DNA of 50,782 nucleotides. Source: an uncultured Odoribacter sp. (lineage in GTDB: Bacteria > Bacteroidota > Bacteroidia > Bacteroidales > Marinifilaceae). A model generated the notes under the pieces. That model ran no database searches, had not been told where the DNA came from, and saw nothing but the letters and a program-made list of their open reading frames with translations. The position numbers were made by a program, and so were the translations under genes. Of this stretch, positions 9,201-18,592 are shown one piece after another. The stretch spans positions 1 to 50,782 of the forward strand of contig CAJTSF010000016.1 of the NCBI GenBank assembly GCA_910578985.1, given 5' to 3'. The stretch's first letter is position 1. The number at the start of each line of letters is the position of its first letter.

Positions 9201-10750
9201 GAGGACTGTCCGGTAATTTGGAGATACGTGGAACGACGAAGGAACCGGAAATTTCGGGAATGATTGTATTGGACTCTATTTGGGGTAAAGTAAATGAATT
9301 GAACACCCGCTATTGGGTACATGCCCACATTCCGGTGGATAAAAATCGCTTGATATTGGATAACTTTACCCTGCATGATGTGCGGGATGATAAAGCGGTG
9401 ATGAATGGGGAATATCGTTTGTTAGAGAACCGTTATAAGGTGAATGTATTGTTGGAAAACTTGCGGGTATTGAATACGAAAGCAGTGGACAACGAACTGT
9501 TTTACGGATTGGTCAATTTGAGCGGCCTGGCGGAATTGCATAATGAAGATGGGATGATGAATGTGACGGTGAATGCCCGCACGGAGCCGGGCTCGCATTT
9601 GTATGTGCCGATGACGGCGGAAGGGCTGGAACAGGCAAACAATTGCTTGCGCTTTGTTCATACGGGACGGATGGACGTGTCGCGGCGTCAAGAGCGACTG
9701 TATACTTCGGATATCAATTTGAACGCCAATTTGGAGGTGAATGATAATTTGGAGGTACAGGTGATTTTCGATCCGACGGTAGGAGACGTTTTGAAAACGG
9801 TAGGAAGCGGGAATATCAAGGTCGGATTTGACCGTGATGGTAGTTTGAGTATGTTTGGTGAGTATGGCATTATGAAAGGGGACTATCTCTTTACGTTGAG
9901 TGATTTGGTAAACAAGCGGTTTGTTTTGACGCCTGGCGGGACTATCACCTGGAGCGGTTCTCCTTATGATGCAATGTTGAATTTGAATGCCGTGTATAAC
10001 CTGAAAGCATCGATATCGGATTTGTTGCCAGTGGAAATAACCGAGCCGGAAGGACCGGACGGAGAGGAGAAGGTGACGGAAAGTGGGAGAAAAGTACCGG
10101 TTGAGTGTATTTTGAACATGACGGATAATTTAAGTAACCCGACGGTGAAATTCGATATCAATTTTCCGACTTTGGCTTCACAAAACAGAGGATATATCCA
10201 GAGCGTGCTTTCCACCCAGGATGAAATCAACAAGCAGATGGTGTCTTTGCTCGTATTGAACCGTTTCTATCGGACGGACAACACGAATGATTATCAGACG
10301 CAGGCGCAGACTTTGGGTGTGGGCACCGTGACTGAAATGATGTCGAACCAATTATCGAACTGGCTCTCTCAAATCAGTCAAAACGTGGATATTGGTGTGA
10401 CTTACCGCATGGGGGATCCCGATAAAGAGGTCAGTTCGGATGAAATTGAATTGGCATTATCGACCCAATTTTTGAATGACCGGGTAACTATTTCGGCGAA
10501 CGGGAACGTGGATGTGGGGAATACGCGCAACACGGATAAGAAAACGAACATAGCGGGGGATTTCGATTTGGAAGTGAAGTTGAACAAGCAAGGTACGTTG
10601 AAGATGAAAGCCTATTCGCATACGAATGAAAAAGTGTTGTACAACAATACGGAGATGATTCAAGGGGTAGGTGTTTCTTATCAGGAGTCGTTCGATACGT
10701 TCCGGGAATTGTTGCGGAAATATTTTGGTTTTTTGAAAAGAAAAAAATGA
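6233..10750 (+). CDS. tamB: TamB-family translocation/assembly protein (DUF490)
   Basis: About 1505 residues. One N-terminal membrane helix (IKKILRILLYVVTAGLLLLG) anchors it in the inner membrane. A long beta-rich body follows, the AsmA/TamB/YhdP-type hydrophobic groove that bridges the periplasm. The C-terminal DUF490 region lies at about 1050-1490. In the family it helps insert outer-membrane proteins or carry phospholipid outward. The 3' neighbours (flavin reductase 4 bases on, then an M16 lipoprotein) form an operon ending at 14307. The start is uncertain: GTG at 6233 is the only ordinary start codon before the membrane helix, but it overlaps a promoter-like box. An ATA at 6260, preceded by GAGGGG, sits where homologues start with Met. 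No TamA partner is in the window. Confidence 0.88.
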   Translation: MCKLKEGKLIKKILRILLYVVTAGLLLLGVVYTLLQLPYVQTNLVQYVTERIERATGVKVQVGGVDFRPVQSLVLSDILVKDFKNDTLLYCRNVRVQADSFSWKRRTFNVREVVLTGAEFHLWSDMEENVTNVGIFLDSLMGRSAGMQEEVGERKRRVAEKGWWVGLRKISLRDSRFTYREKVYKPVDYGVNWTDVDCRELNAEVTELDGMNSPVRMRVSNLSLLEKSGLRINDITGDVQVSADNLLVTGGHIGLERSDVDLMRLEFQWTPGQHDWKYFTKRVQQYYELGPSSVSFVDLAYFNGILRGITNTVKCSGVVSNTIDRLEGRDLYFELGTGSVFQGSFKSLGLPDMKRAFFNIELGKAHFKPEDLASVYLPWFGMNIPVPSFLYRLPSLDFERVGFDGTLSDFIVQAESVTPDWQGDLSLIYGFCDEKVPECADMRGDFNWKTVNFGKLADVSWLQDGALNGSYEGWLGDKISFRAKSKAERLRVGKSRIEGTELALMWEDGRLDVAVSVDDAAVRGEVAALLDAGDSVAFHTLMGQVQILDMDALGIGIKEGKECLEGAFEWVTVGEEGKMFRNLTLSEIKYATGEDSLELERVRVENLKEHGYGVMSVESEVLDLTLEGNYGDVQPLLFIKELVENYLPAYHSGGKPQMRLGRKYLERFNFGVVADLKDADRILRVLYPALHVSGGARAVADFSNTDDRMHLNFTADTMAFGEIKLLEPRIVMTGDPNRLDMVTTSGRMLYGTDYQLCNVRNEMVLGNNRLDEHLSWCNWGEKTYSGMLSACAQFTPREGGGYATEIQIQPGTIIAEDSVWTINPSSVLVEGKEWVVNNFSLVGECGTLKVDGRISEDTRATLNVGLENFDLTHLTRLVSNRNLNLFGTVTGMLTFQDYYQNLLLLSDVQVDAWGINRDTLGMLKMLSYWDAESRSLMLNAENREGEEVSMAVSGSYKPDSDTLNLRMNMQELELERFGSYFSDVVSEVKGGLSGNLEIRGTTKEPEISGMIVLDSIWGKVNELNTRYWVHAHIPVDKNRLILDNFTLHDVRDDKAVMNGEYRLLENRYKVNVLLENLRVLNTKAVDNELFYGLVNLSGLAELHNEDGMMNVTVNARTEPGSHLYVPMTAEGLEQANNCLRFVHTGRMDVSRRQERLYTSDINLNANLEVNDNLEVQVIFDPTVGDVLKTVGSGNIKVGFDRDGSLSMFGEYGIMKGDYLFTLSDLVNKRFVLTPGGTITWSGSPYDAMLNLNAVYNLKASISDLLPVEITEPEGPDGEEKVTESGRKVPVECILNMTDNLSNPTVKFDINFPTLASQNRGYIQSVLSTQDEINKQMVSLLVLNRFYRTDNTNDYQTQAQTLGVGTVTEMMSNQLSNWLSQISQNVDIGVTYRMGDPDKEVSSDEIELALSTQFLNDRVTISANGNVDVGNTRNTDKKTNIAGDFDLEVKLNKQGTLKMKAYSHTNEKVLYNNTEMIQGVGVSYQESFDTFRELLRKYFGFLKRKK

Positions 10751-10754
10751 GGCA

Positions 10755-11345
10755 ATGAAACACAATTGGAAACCGGGAACCATGATTTATCCTTTGCCTG
10801 CGGTGCTGGTCAGTTGCGGGAGTTCGCCCGAAGAATATAATATTTTGACCGTCGCATGGACAGGAACTCTTTGCACCAATCCGCCATTGTGCTACGTTTC
10901 GGTGCGTCCTGAGCGGCATTCGTATGATATTTTACGCAGGAATATGGAGTTTGTCATTAATCTGACAACTGAAGAGTTGGCTTTTGCTACCGACTGGTGT
11001 GGGGTGCGTTCGGGAAAGGATTACAATAAATTTGAGGAAATGCGCTTGACTCCCGGTAAGGCGGAGGTGGTTGCTGCGCCGATAATCGAAGAGTCTCCGG
11101 TGTGCATTGAGTGTCGGGTAAAGGAGATTGTGCCTTTGGGCTCGCATGATATGTTTGTTGCCGAGGTCGTCAATGTGCAGGCGGACGACCGTTACCTGAA
11201 TCCCGAAACCGGAAAATTCGAATTGGATTTGGCACGGCTGTTGGTATATGCTCATGGGGAGTATTTCGGTTTGGGGCGGAAGGTGGGAACGTTCGGCTGG
11301 ACGGTGAAAAAGAAAGGAAAGAAAAAAGAATTTGATTTTAAATAG
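10755..11345 (+). CDS. Flavin reductase-like FMN-binding protein
   Basis: 196 residues of the DIM6/NTAB flavin reductase fold, a split barrel that binds FMN. Typical segments are the N-terminal PLPAVLVSCG, the WTGTLCTNPPLCYVSVRPERHS stretch (about 35-56) with the flavin-phosphate contact, and the C-terminal YFGLGRKVGTFGW. It is cytoplasmic and probably reduces or carries FMN for an unknown partner. It sits 4 bases after tamB and is followed within 8 bases by the M16 peptidase, so it is co-transcribed with envelope genes without an obvious functional link. Confidence 0.87.
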   Translation: MKHNWKPGTMIYPLPAVLVSCGSSPEEYNILTVAWTGTLCTNPPLCYVSVRPERHSYDILRRNMEFVINLTTEELAFATDWCGVRSGKDYNKFEEMRLTPGKAEVVAAPIIEESPVCIECRVKEIVPLGSHDMFVAEVVNVQADDRYLNPETGKFELDLARLLVYAHGEYFGLGRKVGTFGWTVKKKGKKKEFDFK

Positions 11346-11352
11346 AATTAAG

Positions 11353-14253
11353 ATGAACAAAAAATTGAAATGGTTTGGGTTATTCATGTTATCGGTACTG
11401 ACAGTGGCATGTGAATTTGATGCTTCTGTGTATGAGTTTGTTCCGAACGACCCTTTACATGCGCGTATTTATACGTTGGACAACGGTTTAAAAGTGTATA
11501 TGACGGTGAATAAGGCGCAACCGCGCATCCAGACTTTTATCGCCGTGAAAGCGGGAGGTAAGAATGATCCGGCGGAGACCACCGGGTTGGCACACTATTT
11601 CGAGCATTTGATGTTCAAGGGGACGGAACGTTTTGGTACGCAGGATTATATCAAAGAAAAACCAATGCTGGATGAAATCGAAGCGTTGTTTGAGGTTTAC
11701 CGGAAAACGGAAGATGAGGCGGAACGGGCGACAATTTACCGGAAAATTGATAGTGTTTCCTATGAAGCTTCCAAAGTGGCGATTCCCAATGAGTATGACA
11801 AGTTGATGGCGGCAATCGGGGCGGTAGGGACCGATGCCTACACGGCTAATGATATGACTGTGTATGTAGAGGATATTCCTTCAAATGAGATTGAAAATTG
11901 GGCGAAGATACAGGCAGACCGTTTTCAGCATGCGGTGATTCGCGGTTTTCATACGGAACTGGAAACGGTGTACGAAGAGAAAAACATGTCCCTCACGAAA
12001 GACAGTCGGAAGGTGTTCGAACAGATGATGGCGGCGCTTTTCCCGCATCACCCTTACGGAACGCAGACCGTGCTGGGAACACAGGAGAATTTGAAGAATC
12101 CGTCGATTACCAACATCAAGAAATTTTTTCAACAATGGTATGTGCCCAATAATATGGCAATTTGTTTGTCGGGAGATTTTGACCCCGAGGTGATGATTAA
12201 AACCATACGCCGGCATTTTGGAACCATGAAAGCGAATCCGGATCTGCCGGTATTGAAGTTCCCTGTCGAGCAGCCCATTCAGACTCCTGTCGCGCGGGAA
12301 GTGATAGGACCTGAGGCAGCTTCCGTGACGCTGGGATGGCGATTCCCCGGGGCAGCGAGCCGGCAGGCGGAGATGTTGAATTTGTTAGGTGCGATTTTGT
12401 ATAATGGACAAGCGGGTATGATTGACTTGGACATCAATCAACAACAATTGATGTTGGGGGCTGCGGCTTATCCGATTCAAATGGCGGATTATTCCATGTT
12501 CTTGATGCAGGGACAACCTAAAGCAGGGCAATCGTTGGACGAGGTGCGTCGTTTGTTGTTGGCAGAAATTGAGAAGTTCAAGCGGGGCGAATTTGATGAG
12601 GCGTTGCTGGAGGCCACGGTCAATCATTTGAAAAAAGATCTCCAGAAGAGTTTGGAGAGCAATGAAGACCGTGCCGATTGGTTTGTGCAGTCGTTCATCA
12701 ACGGTTCCGACTGGGCGGACGAGGTGGAAGCCATTGACCGCATGGGAAAAGTGACCAAGCAGCAGTTGGTCGATTTTGCCAACGCTTATTTTCAAGACAA
12801 TTATGCTGTCATTTACAAGCGGCAGGGGAAAGATGAAAGCGTGAAAAAGATAACGAAGCCTGCCATTACGCCGATTGTGATGAATCGGGATGTGATGAGT
12901 GATTTCCTGAAAGAGATACAGGAGACACCGGTGAAGCCGATAGACCCCGTATTCGTGGATTATGCAAAAGACATGGAAAAAGGCACGGCTAAATCGAATA
13001 TACCGGTACTTTATAAAAAGAATATCACGAATGACCTGTTTTCTTTGACTTATGTGTTTGAGCAGGGAACGAACGACGACCGCGGACTGCTGCGCACGGC
13101 AGCCCAGTATTTGGATTATCTGGGGACCTCTACCTTGACGCCCGAGCAGGTAAAACAGCGTTTTTACGCTTTGGCATGCGAATATGCCATCCGGTCTTCC
13201 AATGAACGCACTTATGTCACCATCAGCGGTTTGGCGGAAAATATGGGTGCCGCAGTAGAGTTATTTGAATCTTTGCTGGCTGATGCGCAGGCGAATCCGC
13301 AGGTGCTGGAACTGATGAAAGCGGATATCCTGAAAATGCGTGCCGACCAAAAGCTGAACCAGCAGGCCAATTTCAGGATGTTGATGCAGTATGGCTTGTA
13401 CGGTCCTCATTCTCCGGCGACGAATATTTTGTCTGCCGCCGAATTGAAGGCGTTGCGTTCGGAGGTGTTGTTGAAGCGTCTGCGTGACCTGAACCGCCAT
13501 GAGCATACCATTCTTTATTATGGTCCGGCAGGCAAGGACGAAGCGATCGCTGAAATCAACCGTTATCACCGTGTGCCGGACGCCTTGATGGCATTCGAGA
13601 AGAAGAAAGTTTTCCCTTTCCGGGAGACTCCGAAAAACCAGGTGATTATTGCGCCCTACGAGGCGGCTCAAGTCTACATGACCGCCGTTTCCAATCGTGG
13701 AGAGCAGTTCGAGCTTTCGGTTTATCCTTTGGTTACCTTATATAATGAATATTTCGGCTCCATTGTATTCCAGGAAATGCGCGAAGCACGCAGTTTGGCT
13801 TATACGGCTTCTGCCAGCCTGAACGAACCCTCCCGTCTGGACCGTCCTTATATATATACGACTTTCATTGCCACTCAAAACGACAAGATGGGGGATGCCT
13901 TGGCGGCTTTTGATGAAATCATCAATCGGATGCCCGAATCCCAGGCGGCTTTCCAGTTGGCAAAGGAGGCTTTGCTGGCACGCTTGCGTACTGATCGGAT
14001 TATCGGAGCGGCGGTATTCGACAGCTATTTGGAGGCGAAGGATTTGGGATTGGATATAGACATGCGGAAAGTATTGTTCGACGAATTGCAGAAATTGACC
14101 TTGGCGGACGTGAAAGCTTTCCAGGAAAAATGGGTGAAGGATCGCACTTATACCTATTGTGTCTTGGGGGACGAACGGGACATCGATATGTCCAAATTGG
14201 TTGCCCGTGGTCCAGTTCGTAGGGTGACGACGAAGGAGATTTTCGGATATTGA
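11353..14253 (+). CDS. M16 family zinc peptidase, lipoprotein
   Basis: 966 residues. The N-terminus MNKKLKWFGLFMLSVLTVAC carries a lipobox with Cys20, so it should be lipid-anchored in the envelope. The first M16 half has the inverted zinc motif HYFEH (H81, E84, H85) and the downstream glutamate in TVYEEKN, so it is catalytic. The second half (about 510-960) is the inactive M16_C-type clam-shell partner. The family (pitrilysin, insulysin-like) degrades short peptides inside a closed chamber. I chose the ATG at 11353 because the codons before it spoil the signal peptide and overlap the flavin reductase end. Last gene of the tamB operon, ending before a clear terminator. Confidence 0.92.
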   Translation: MNKKLKWFGLFMLSVLTVACEFDASVYEFVPNDPLHARIYTLDNGLKVYMTVNKAQPRIQTFIAVKAGGKNDPAETTGLAHYFEHLMFKGTERFGTQDYIKEKPMLDEIEALFEVYRKTEDEAERATIYRKIDSVSYEASKVAIPNEYDKLMAAIGAVGTDAYTANDMTVYVEDIPSNEIENWAKIQADRFQHAVIRGFHTELETVYEEKNMSLTKDSRKVFEQMMAALFPHHPYGTQTVLGTQENLKNPSITNIKKFFQQWYVPNNMAICLSGDFDPEVMIKTIRRHFGTMKANPDLPVLKFPVEQPIQTPVAREVIGPEAASVTLGWRFPGAASRQAEMLNLLGAILYNGQAGMIDLDINQQQLMLGAAAYPIQMADYSMFLMQGQPKAGQSLDEVRRLLLAEIEKFKRGEFDEALLEATVNHLKKDLQKSLESNEDRADWFVQSFINGSDWADEVEAIDRMGKVTKQQLVDFANAYFQDNYAVIYKRQGKDESVKKITKPAITPIVMNRDVMSDFLKEIQETPVKPIDPVFVDYAKDMEKGTAKSNIPVLYKKNITNDLFSLTYVFEQGTNDDRGLLRTAAQYLDYLGTSTLTPEQVKQRFYALACEYAIRSSNERTYVTISGLAENMGAAVELFESLLADAQANPQVLELMKADILKMRADQKLNQQANFRMLMQYGLYGPHSPATNILSAAELKALRSEVLLKRLRDLNRHEHTILYYGPAGKDEAIAEINRYHRVPDALMAFEKKKVFPFRETPKNQVIIAPYEAAQVYMTAVSNRGEQFELSVYPLVTLYNEYFGSIVFQEMREARSLAYTASASLNEPSRLDRPYIYTTFIATQNDKMGDALAAFDEIINRMPESQAAFQLAKEALLARLRTDRIIGAAVFDSYLEAKDLGLDIDMRKVLFDELQKLTLADVKAFQEKWVKDRTYTYCVLGDERDIDMSKLVARGPVRRVTTKEIFGY

Positions 14254-14279
14254 CGGTAAGGATTAGTTGTAAATAAATG

Positions 14280-14307
14280 AATGGAGCGGTGCAACCGCTC
14301 CATTTTT
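14280..14307 (+). terminator. Terminator of the tamB operon
   Basis: ATGGAGCGGT (14281-14290) pairs perfectly with ACCGCTCCAT (14294-14303) around GCA, followed by TTTT. Confidence 0.85.
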
Positions 14308-14362
14308 GTATCACAACGAAATAGAAAAAGTTTCGAAACGAAATAAAATTCTTTCGTTTTCT

Positions 14363-14394
14363 TTTGTTTTTATAAAAATAGATATATTACTTTG
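14363..14394 (+). promoter_or_regulatory. glp operon promoter
   Basis: TTTG at 14363-14366, then 20 bases, then TTACTTTG at 14387-14394, which differs from TAnnTTTG at one position. The first usable ATG of glpA is 28 bases downstream. I see no clear operator palindrome. Confidence 0.6.
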
Positions 14395-14421
14395 TGCGTA
14401 AATAAAAATGTTCTGGCTGTT

Positions 14422-16053
14422 ATGAAACAGGATGAAACAATGACGACTTTCGATGTGATAATTGTCGGTGGTGGGGCGACGGGAGCGGGCACGGCGCGTG
14501 ATTGCGCGCGCAGAGGATTGCATGTGTTGCTGCTGGAACGGTCGGATATTGCGACCGGTGCCACGGGGCGTAATCACGGATTGTTGCATAGCGGTGCGCG
14601 CTATGCGGTTACGGACAACGAGTCGGCGGAGGAGTGTATCAAGGAAAACAGGATACTTCGGCACATTGCGAGCCATTGTGTGGAGGAAACGGACGGATTG
14701 TTTCTGACCTTGCCGGAAGATGATTTGGCTTACCAGTCTAAATTTGTGGAAGCATGCCGTTCGGCGGGCATTCAAGCGGAAGTGATGGATCCGAAAGAAG
14801 CATTGCGTTTAGAGCCTTCCGCTAATCCGTCTATCATCGGAGCGGTGAGGGTGCCTGACGGGGCGGTAGACCCTTTCCGGTTGACGGCGTCGAACATTTT
14901 GGATGCCAAAGCGCATGGCGCTGTGGTGCTTACCTACCATGAGGTGACGGACTTCCTGAAAGTGGGCAATCGGATTACGGGCGTGCAGGCGGTAGATCAT
15001 AAGACAAAAGAGATAAAAAGATATTATGCGGATGTGGTGGTGAATGCCGGAGGAATTTGGGGTCATGGGATTGCAGCGAAAGCCGGTGTGCAGGTGGGGA
15101 TGATGCCGGCGAAAGGGGCATTGTTGATTTTCGGGCATCGGGTAAACCGGATGGTGCTCAACCGTTGCCGGAAGCCGGCGGATGCGGATATTCTCGTGCC
15201 CGGTGATACGATTTGTTTGATTGGGACGACTTCGACTAAAGTGCCTTTTGAGGAGGTGGACAATATGCTGGTAACTGCCAAGGAGGTAGATATTTTGTTG
15301 CGTGAAGGAGAGAAGTTGGCGCCGGCGCTGGCACAGACGCGCATTTTGAGAGCATATGCGGGAGTGCGTCCCTTGGTGGCTTCGGATGACGATCCCACGG
15401 GACGGAGCGTGAGCCGTGGAATTGTGGTGTTGGATCATGCCACGCGCGACGGTATTGAAGGCTTTGTGACGATCACCGGCGGTAAGTTGATGACTTACCG
15501 TTTGATGGCGGAATGGACCACTGATTTGGTATGCAAAAAATTGGGCGTGACGGCTGCCTGTTCGACGGCGTTGGAGAAACTGCCCGGATCGCGGGAGGAG
15601 GAAGAAGAGGTGGTAAAGCGGGTGGTGTCGTTGCCGTTGGCGCAACGACGTTCTTCGATAGCGCGGCATGGCGAGTTGGCGGAAAAGCTGGCGGGTAATA
15701 CTCCGGTGGACAATAGCTTAGTGTGCGAATGCGAGGAAGTTTCTATCGGAGAGGTCAAGTATGCATTGAACGAATTGGATGTAAACAATCTGGTGGATTT
15801 ACGGCGTCGGACGCGTGTGGGTATGGGCACTTGCCAGGGGGAATTATGCGCTTGCCGGGCGGCGGGGGTCATGAGTGGGGAAGGCAAGTATTGCGCCAAG
15901 CGTGCCAAAGAGGATTTGGCGTCTTTTCTGAATGAACGTTGGAAAGGAATGGCGCCTATCGCATGGGGCGACACGTTGCGTGAAAGCGAATATATGAGTT
16001 GGATGTACGAGGGGGTATGTGGATTGAAATCACCTCAAAAACAAGGAGAATAA
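14422..16053 (+). CDS. glpA: Anaerobic glycerol-3-phosphate dehydrogenase subunit A
   Basis: 543 residues. Catalytic FAD subunit of the GlpABC complex, which oxidises sn-glycerol 3-phosphate to dihydroxyacetone phosphate and feeds electrons to menaquinone. The Rossmann motif VGGGATGAGTARD is near the N-terminus, followed by ATGATGRNHGLLHSGARYAV, a stretch nearly the same as in E. coli GlpA. The C-terminal BFD-like [2Fe-2S] domain has the cysteines CECE and CQGELCAC, and the end FLNERWKGMAPIAWG matches the family. Starts at 14422 or 14440 are both possible; a frame start at 14392 lies inside the -7 box and is excluded. glpB begins two bases after the stop. Confidence 0.95.
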   Translation: MKQDETMTTFDVIIVGGGATGAGTARDCARRGLHVLLLERSDIATGATGRNHGLLHSGARYAVTDNESAEECIKENRILRHIASHCVEETDGLFLTLPEDDLAYQSKFVEACRSAGIQAEVMDPKEALRLEPSANPSIIGAVRVPDGAVDPFRLTASNILDAKAHGAVVLTYHEVTDFLKVGNRITGVQAVDHKTKEIKRYYADVVVNAGGIWGHGIAAKAGVQVGMMPAKGALLIFGHRVNRMVLNRCRKPADADILVPGDTICLIGTTSTKVPFEEVDNMLVTAKEVDILLREGEKLAPALAQTRILRAYAGVRPLVASDDDPTGRSVSRGIVVLDHATRDGIEGFVTITGGKLMTYRLMAEWTTDLVCKKLGVTAACSTALEKLPGSREEEEEVVKRVVSLPLAQRRSSIARHGELAEKLAGNTPVDNSLVCECEEVSIGEVKYALNELDVNNLVDLRRRTRVGMGTCQGELCACRAAGVMSGEGKYCAKRAKEDLASFLNERWKGMAPIAWGDTLRESEYMSWMYEGVCGLKSPQKQGE

Positions 16054-16055
16054 CT

Positions 16056-17315
16056 ATGAAATTCGATACGCTTATCATCGGGGGAGGATTGTCGGGATTG
16101 GTGTGCGGCATCCGTTTGGCAAAACAGGGGCAGCGTTGTGCTATTGTGTCCTCGGGACAGAGTGCCCTGCATTTCTCGTCGGGCTCTTTTGACTTGTTGA
16201 ACGCTTTGCCGGACGGCAGAGTCGTGGAGAACCCCTTGGAAGCATGGGAGGAATTGGCGCAACAGGCGCCGCAGCACCCTTATGTGAAACTGGGGCGTGC
16301 GATGATGGAAGAATTGGCGGCGGAAGTACCCGGTTTGCTGGGTGCTGCGGGAGTATTGGTGCAGGGGACGGCGGATAAGAACCACCGGCGTTTCACCCCG
16401 CTCGGGGAGTTGAAGCCCACTTGGCTGACATTGGAAGGCTATGCCGTGTCCCGGGAAGCAGACCGGTTGCCGTGGAAAAAGGCGGCTCTTTTCAATATTG
16501 CCGGCTTCCTCGATTTTTATACCGGATTTATTGTAGGCGGTTTGGAAAAATGGGGCGTGGAGTGCACGACACGTCTCTTTAACATGGGGGCTTTGGAGCA
16601 TTTGCGCAAGAATCCCAGCGAGATGCGTTCTGCCAATATTGCACGCGTCTTTGCCGTACAGGAAAATCTGGAAGAGTTGGGGCGGGTATTGCAGCGCAAT
16701 GCCGGGGATGCTGAGGTGATTCTGTTGCCTGCCGTATTGGGACTCGAACGTACCCATGCGTTGGCGTATCTGCGTGAGGTGGCGGGGAAAGAGGTACTCG
16801 TATTGCCGACTTTGCCTCCATCGGTACCGGGTTTGAACGCCCAGTTGCAGTTGCGGAAATATTTTCAGGAATTGGGTGGCACCTATATGTTGGGAGACAG
16901 CATCTTGCGGGCTGAAATAGAAGACGCTCGGGTGATGAGAGTGTATTCCTACAACCACGGGAATATCTCTTTTGTGGCAGACCATGTGATATTGGCGACC
17001 GGCAGCTATTTCAGCCAGGGGCTGGTGGCGACCTCCGATCGTATCTATGAACCGGTATTCGGTTTGGATATAGACTATCCGGTGGACCGGGAAAACTGGT
17101 TGGACTTGCGTTTCTTTGCCCGGCAGGCATACCAGTCGTTCGGCGTGAAGACAGACGAATGCTTCCGGGGCATGAAAGACGGACAGCCGCTATCGAACCT
17201 TTATGTGGCAGGAGCCGTGCTGGGCGGTTTTAACGCCTTGAAGGAGGGATGCGGTGCTGGCGTTTCCTTATTGACGGCTTTGGATGTGGCAAGACAAATT
17301 ATAGATAAATGTTAA
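16056..17315 (+). CDS. glpB: Anaerobic glycerol-3-phosphate dehydrogenase subunit B
   Basis: 419 residues. Second flavin subunit of GlpABC, thought to pass electrons from GlpA to GlpC. The dinucleotide motif IIGGGLSGLVCGIRLA is at the start. A C-terminal segment (GQPLSNLYVAGAVLGGFN) shows the FAD-dependent oxidoreductase closing motif. AAGGAG lies eight bases before the ATG at 16056, which decides the start. The 3' end overlaps the first possible codon of glpC by seven bases, a sign of translational coupling. Confidence 0.94.
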   Translation: MKFDTLIIGGGLSGLVCGIRLAKQGQRCAIVSSGQSALHFSSGSFDLLNALPDGRVVENPLEAWEELAQQAPQHPYVKLGRAMMEELAAEVPGLLGAAGVLVQGTADKNHRRFTPLGELKPTWLTLEGYAVSREADRLPWKKAALFNIAGFLDFYTGFIVGGLEKWGVECTTRLFNMGALEHLRKNPSEMRSANIARVFAVQENLEELGRVLQRNAGDAEVILLPAVLGLERTHALAYLREVAGKEVLVLPTLPPSVPGLNAQLQLRKYFQELGGTYMLGDSILRAEIEDARVMRVYSYNHGNISFVADHVILATGSYFSQGLVATSDRIYEPVFGLDIDYPVDRENWLDLRFFARQAYQSFGVKTDECFRGMKDGQPLSNLYVAGAVLGGFNALKEGCGAGVSLLTALDVARQIIDKC

Positions 17316-17326
17316 AATGCGGGTGT

Positions 17327-18547
17327 ATGAATCTTCAGGAGCATAATATCAGCGATAACAATTTTGAACAATGTATCAAGTGCACCGTGTGCACGGTGTA
17401 TTGTCCGGTTTCGGCTGCAAATGCCGATTTCCCGGGACCTAAACAGTCTGGTCCGGACGGGGAGCGCTTGAGGTTGAAAAAGCCCGATTTTTATGATGAA
17501 GCGCTGAAATACTGCATCAATTGCAAGCGCTGCGAGGTGGCTTGTCCCTCGAATGTGCGCATCGGGGATATTATCCAGGCGGCGCGTATCAAGTATAGCA
17601 AGAAAAAACCCACCGTGCGTGATTTCATGTTGGCGAATACCGATTTGATGGGAACGCTTTCCACGCCGTTTGCCCCAGTGGTGAATTTTGCCTTGGGGCT
17701 GAAGCCCACCAAGGCTGTGCTGGACGGGGTGATGAAAATAGACCATCGCCGGATGTTTCCCAAATATGCTTTCGGCACTTTTGAAGGATGGTTGAAGAAA
17801 CAGGCGCAACGGCAGGCATCTTTTGACAGGCAGGTCGCTTATTTTCACGGATGTTATGTGAATTATAATCACCCGCAGCTGGGCAAGGACTTCGTCAAGG
17901 TGATGAATGCGGCAGGCTTTGGCGTGCAGTTGCTGGATCGGGAAAAATGTTGCGGGGTGGCGTTGATTTCCAACGGTTTCATCAACCAGGCGCGCAAACA
18001 GGGACAGGTGAATATTGAATCAATCCGTAAAAAGTTGGCGGATAGGGATATGACCGTATTGGGTACCTCCTCGACCTGCATCTTTACCTTGCGGGATGAA
18101 TACCCGCACCTGCTCAACATTGAAAACGGGGACGTGCGTGACCGTATCGAACTGGCGACCCGCTTTCTCTACCGTCTGCTGTCCGATGGAAAAGTGAATT
18201 TCCGTTTCCGGCGGGACAAAAAACTGAAAGTGGCATACCACACCCCTTGCCACATGGAAAAATTGGGGTGGTCCTACTACTCTGTGGAATTGTTGAAAAT
18301 GATACCCGGAGTCGAAGTGCAGATGTTGGATTCCCAGTGTTGCGGCATTGCGGGCACGTATGGTTTCAAAAAGGAAAACTACGAAGTGTCGCAGCGTATC
18401 GGGGAAGGATTGTTTAGGCAAATCGAGGAATCCGGCGCGGATTACGTGGTGACCGACTGTGAAACCTGCAAGTGGCAGATCGAGATGTCTACTTCCAGAC
18501 GGTGCGAACATCCGATATCCATTCTGGCACAAATGTTGGAATCGTGA
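17327..18547 (+). CDS. glpC: Anaerobic glycerol-3-phosphate dehydrogenase subunit C
   Basis: 406 residues from the ATG at 17327 (an earlier ATG at 17309 overlaps glpB and adds six residues). GlpC carries two [4Fe-4S] clusters, CIKCTVCTVYCP (near residue 16) and CINCKRCEVACPS (near 61), then two CCG heterodisulfide-reductase-type domains: EKCCGVALISNGF and QCCGIAGTYGFKKENY. It links GlpAB to the membrane and passes electrons to quinone. The sequence follows E. coli GlpC closely along its length. Confidence 0.94.
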   Translation: MNLQEHNISDNNFEQCIKCTVCTVYCPVSAANADFPGPKQSGPDGERLRLKKPDFYDEALKYCINCKRCEVACPSNVRIGDIIQAARIKYSKKKPTVRDFMLANTDLMGTLSTPFAPVVNFALGLKPTKAVLDGVMKIDHRRMFPKYAFGTFEGWLKKQAQRQASFDRQVAYFHGCYVNYNHPQLGKDFVKVMNAAGFGVQLLDREKCCGVALISNGFINQARKQGQVNIESIRKKLADRDMTVLGTSSTCIFTLRDEYPHLLNIENGDVRDRIELATRFLYRLLSDGKVNFRFRRDKKLKVAYHTPCHMEKLGWSYYSVELLKMIPGVEVQMLDSQCCGIAGTYGFKKENYEVSQRIGEGLFRQIEESGADYVVTDCETCKWQIEMSTSRRCEHPISILAQMLES

Positions 18548-18592
18548 AACTCATAACGAAAATCGAAATATTGTGAACTTAAACTTTAGATT

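Noticed and set aside
14309..14421. Riboswitch or glycerol-responsive leader in front of glpA
   Set aside because: The leader between promoter and start is under 30 bases, too short, and no conserved structure is visible.
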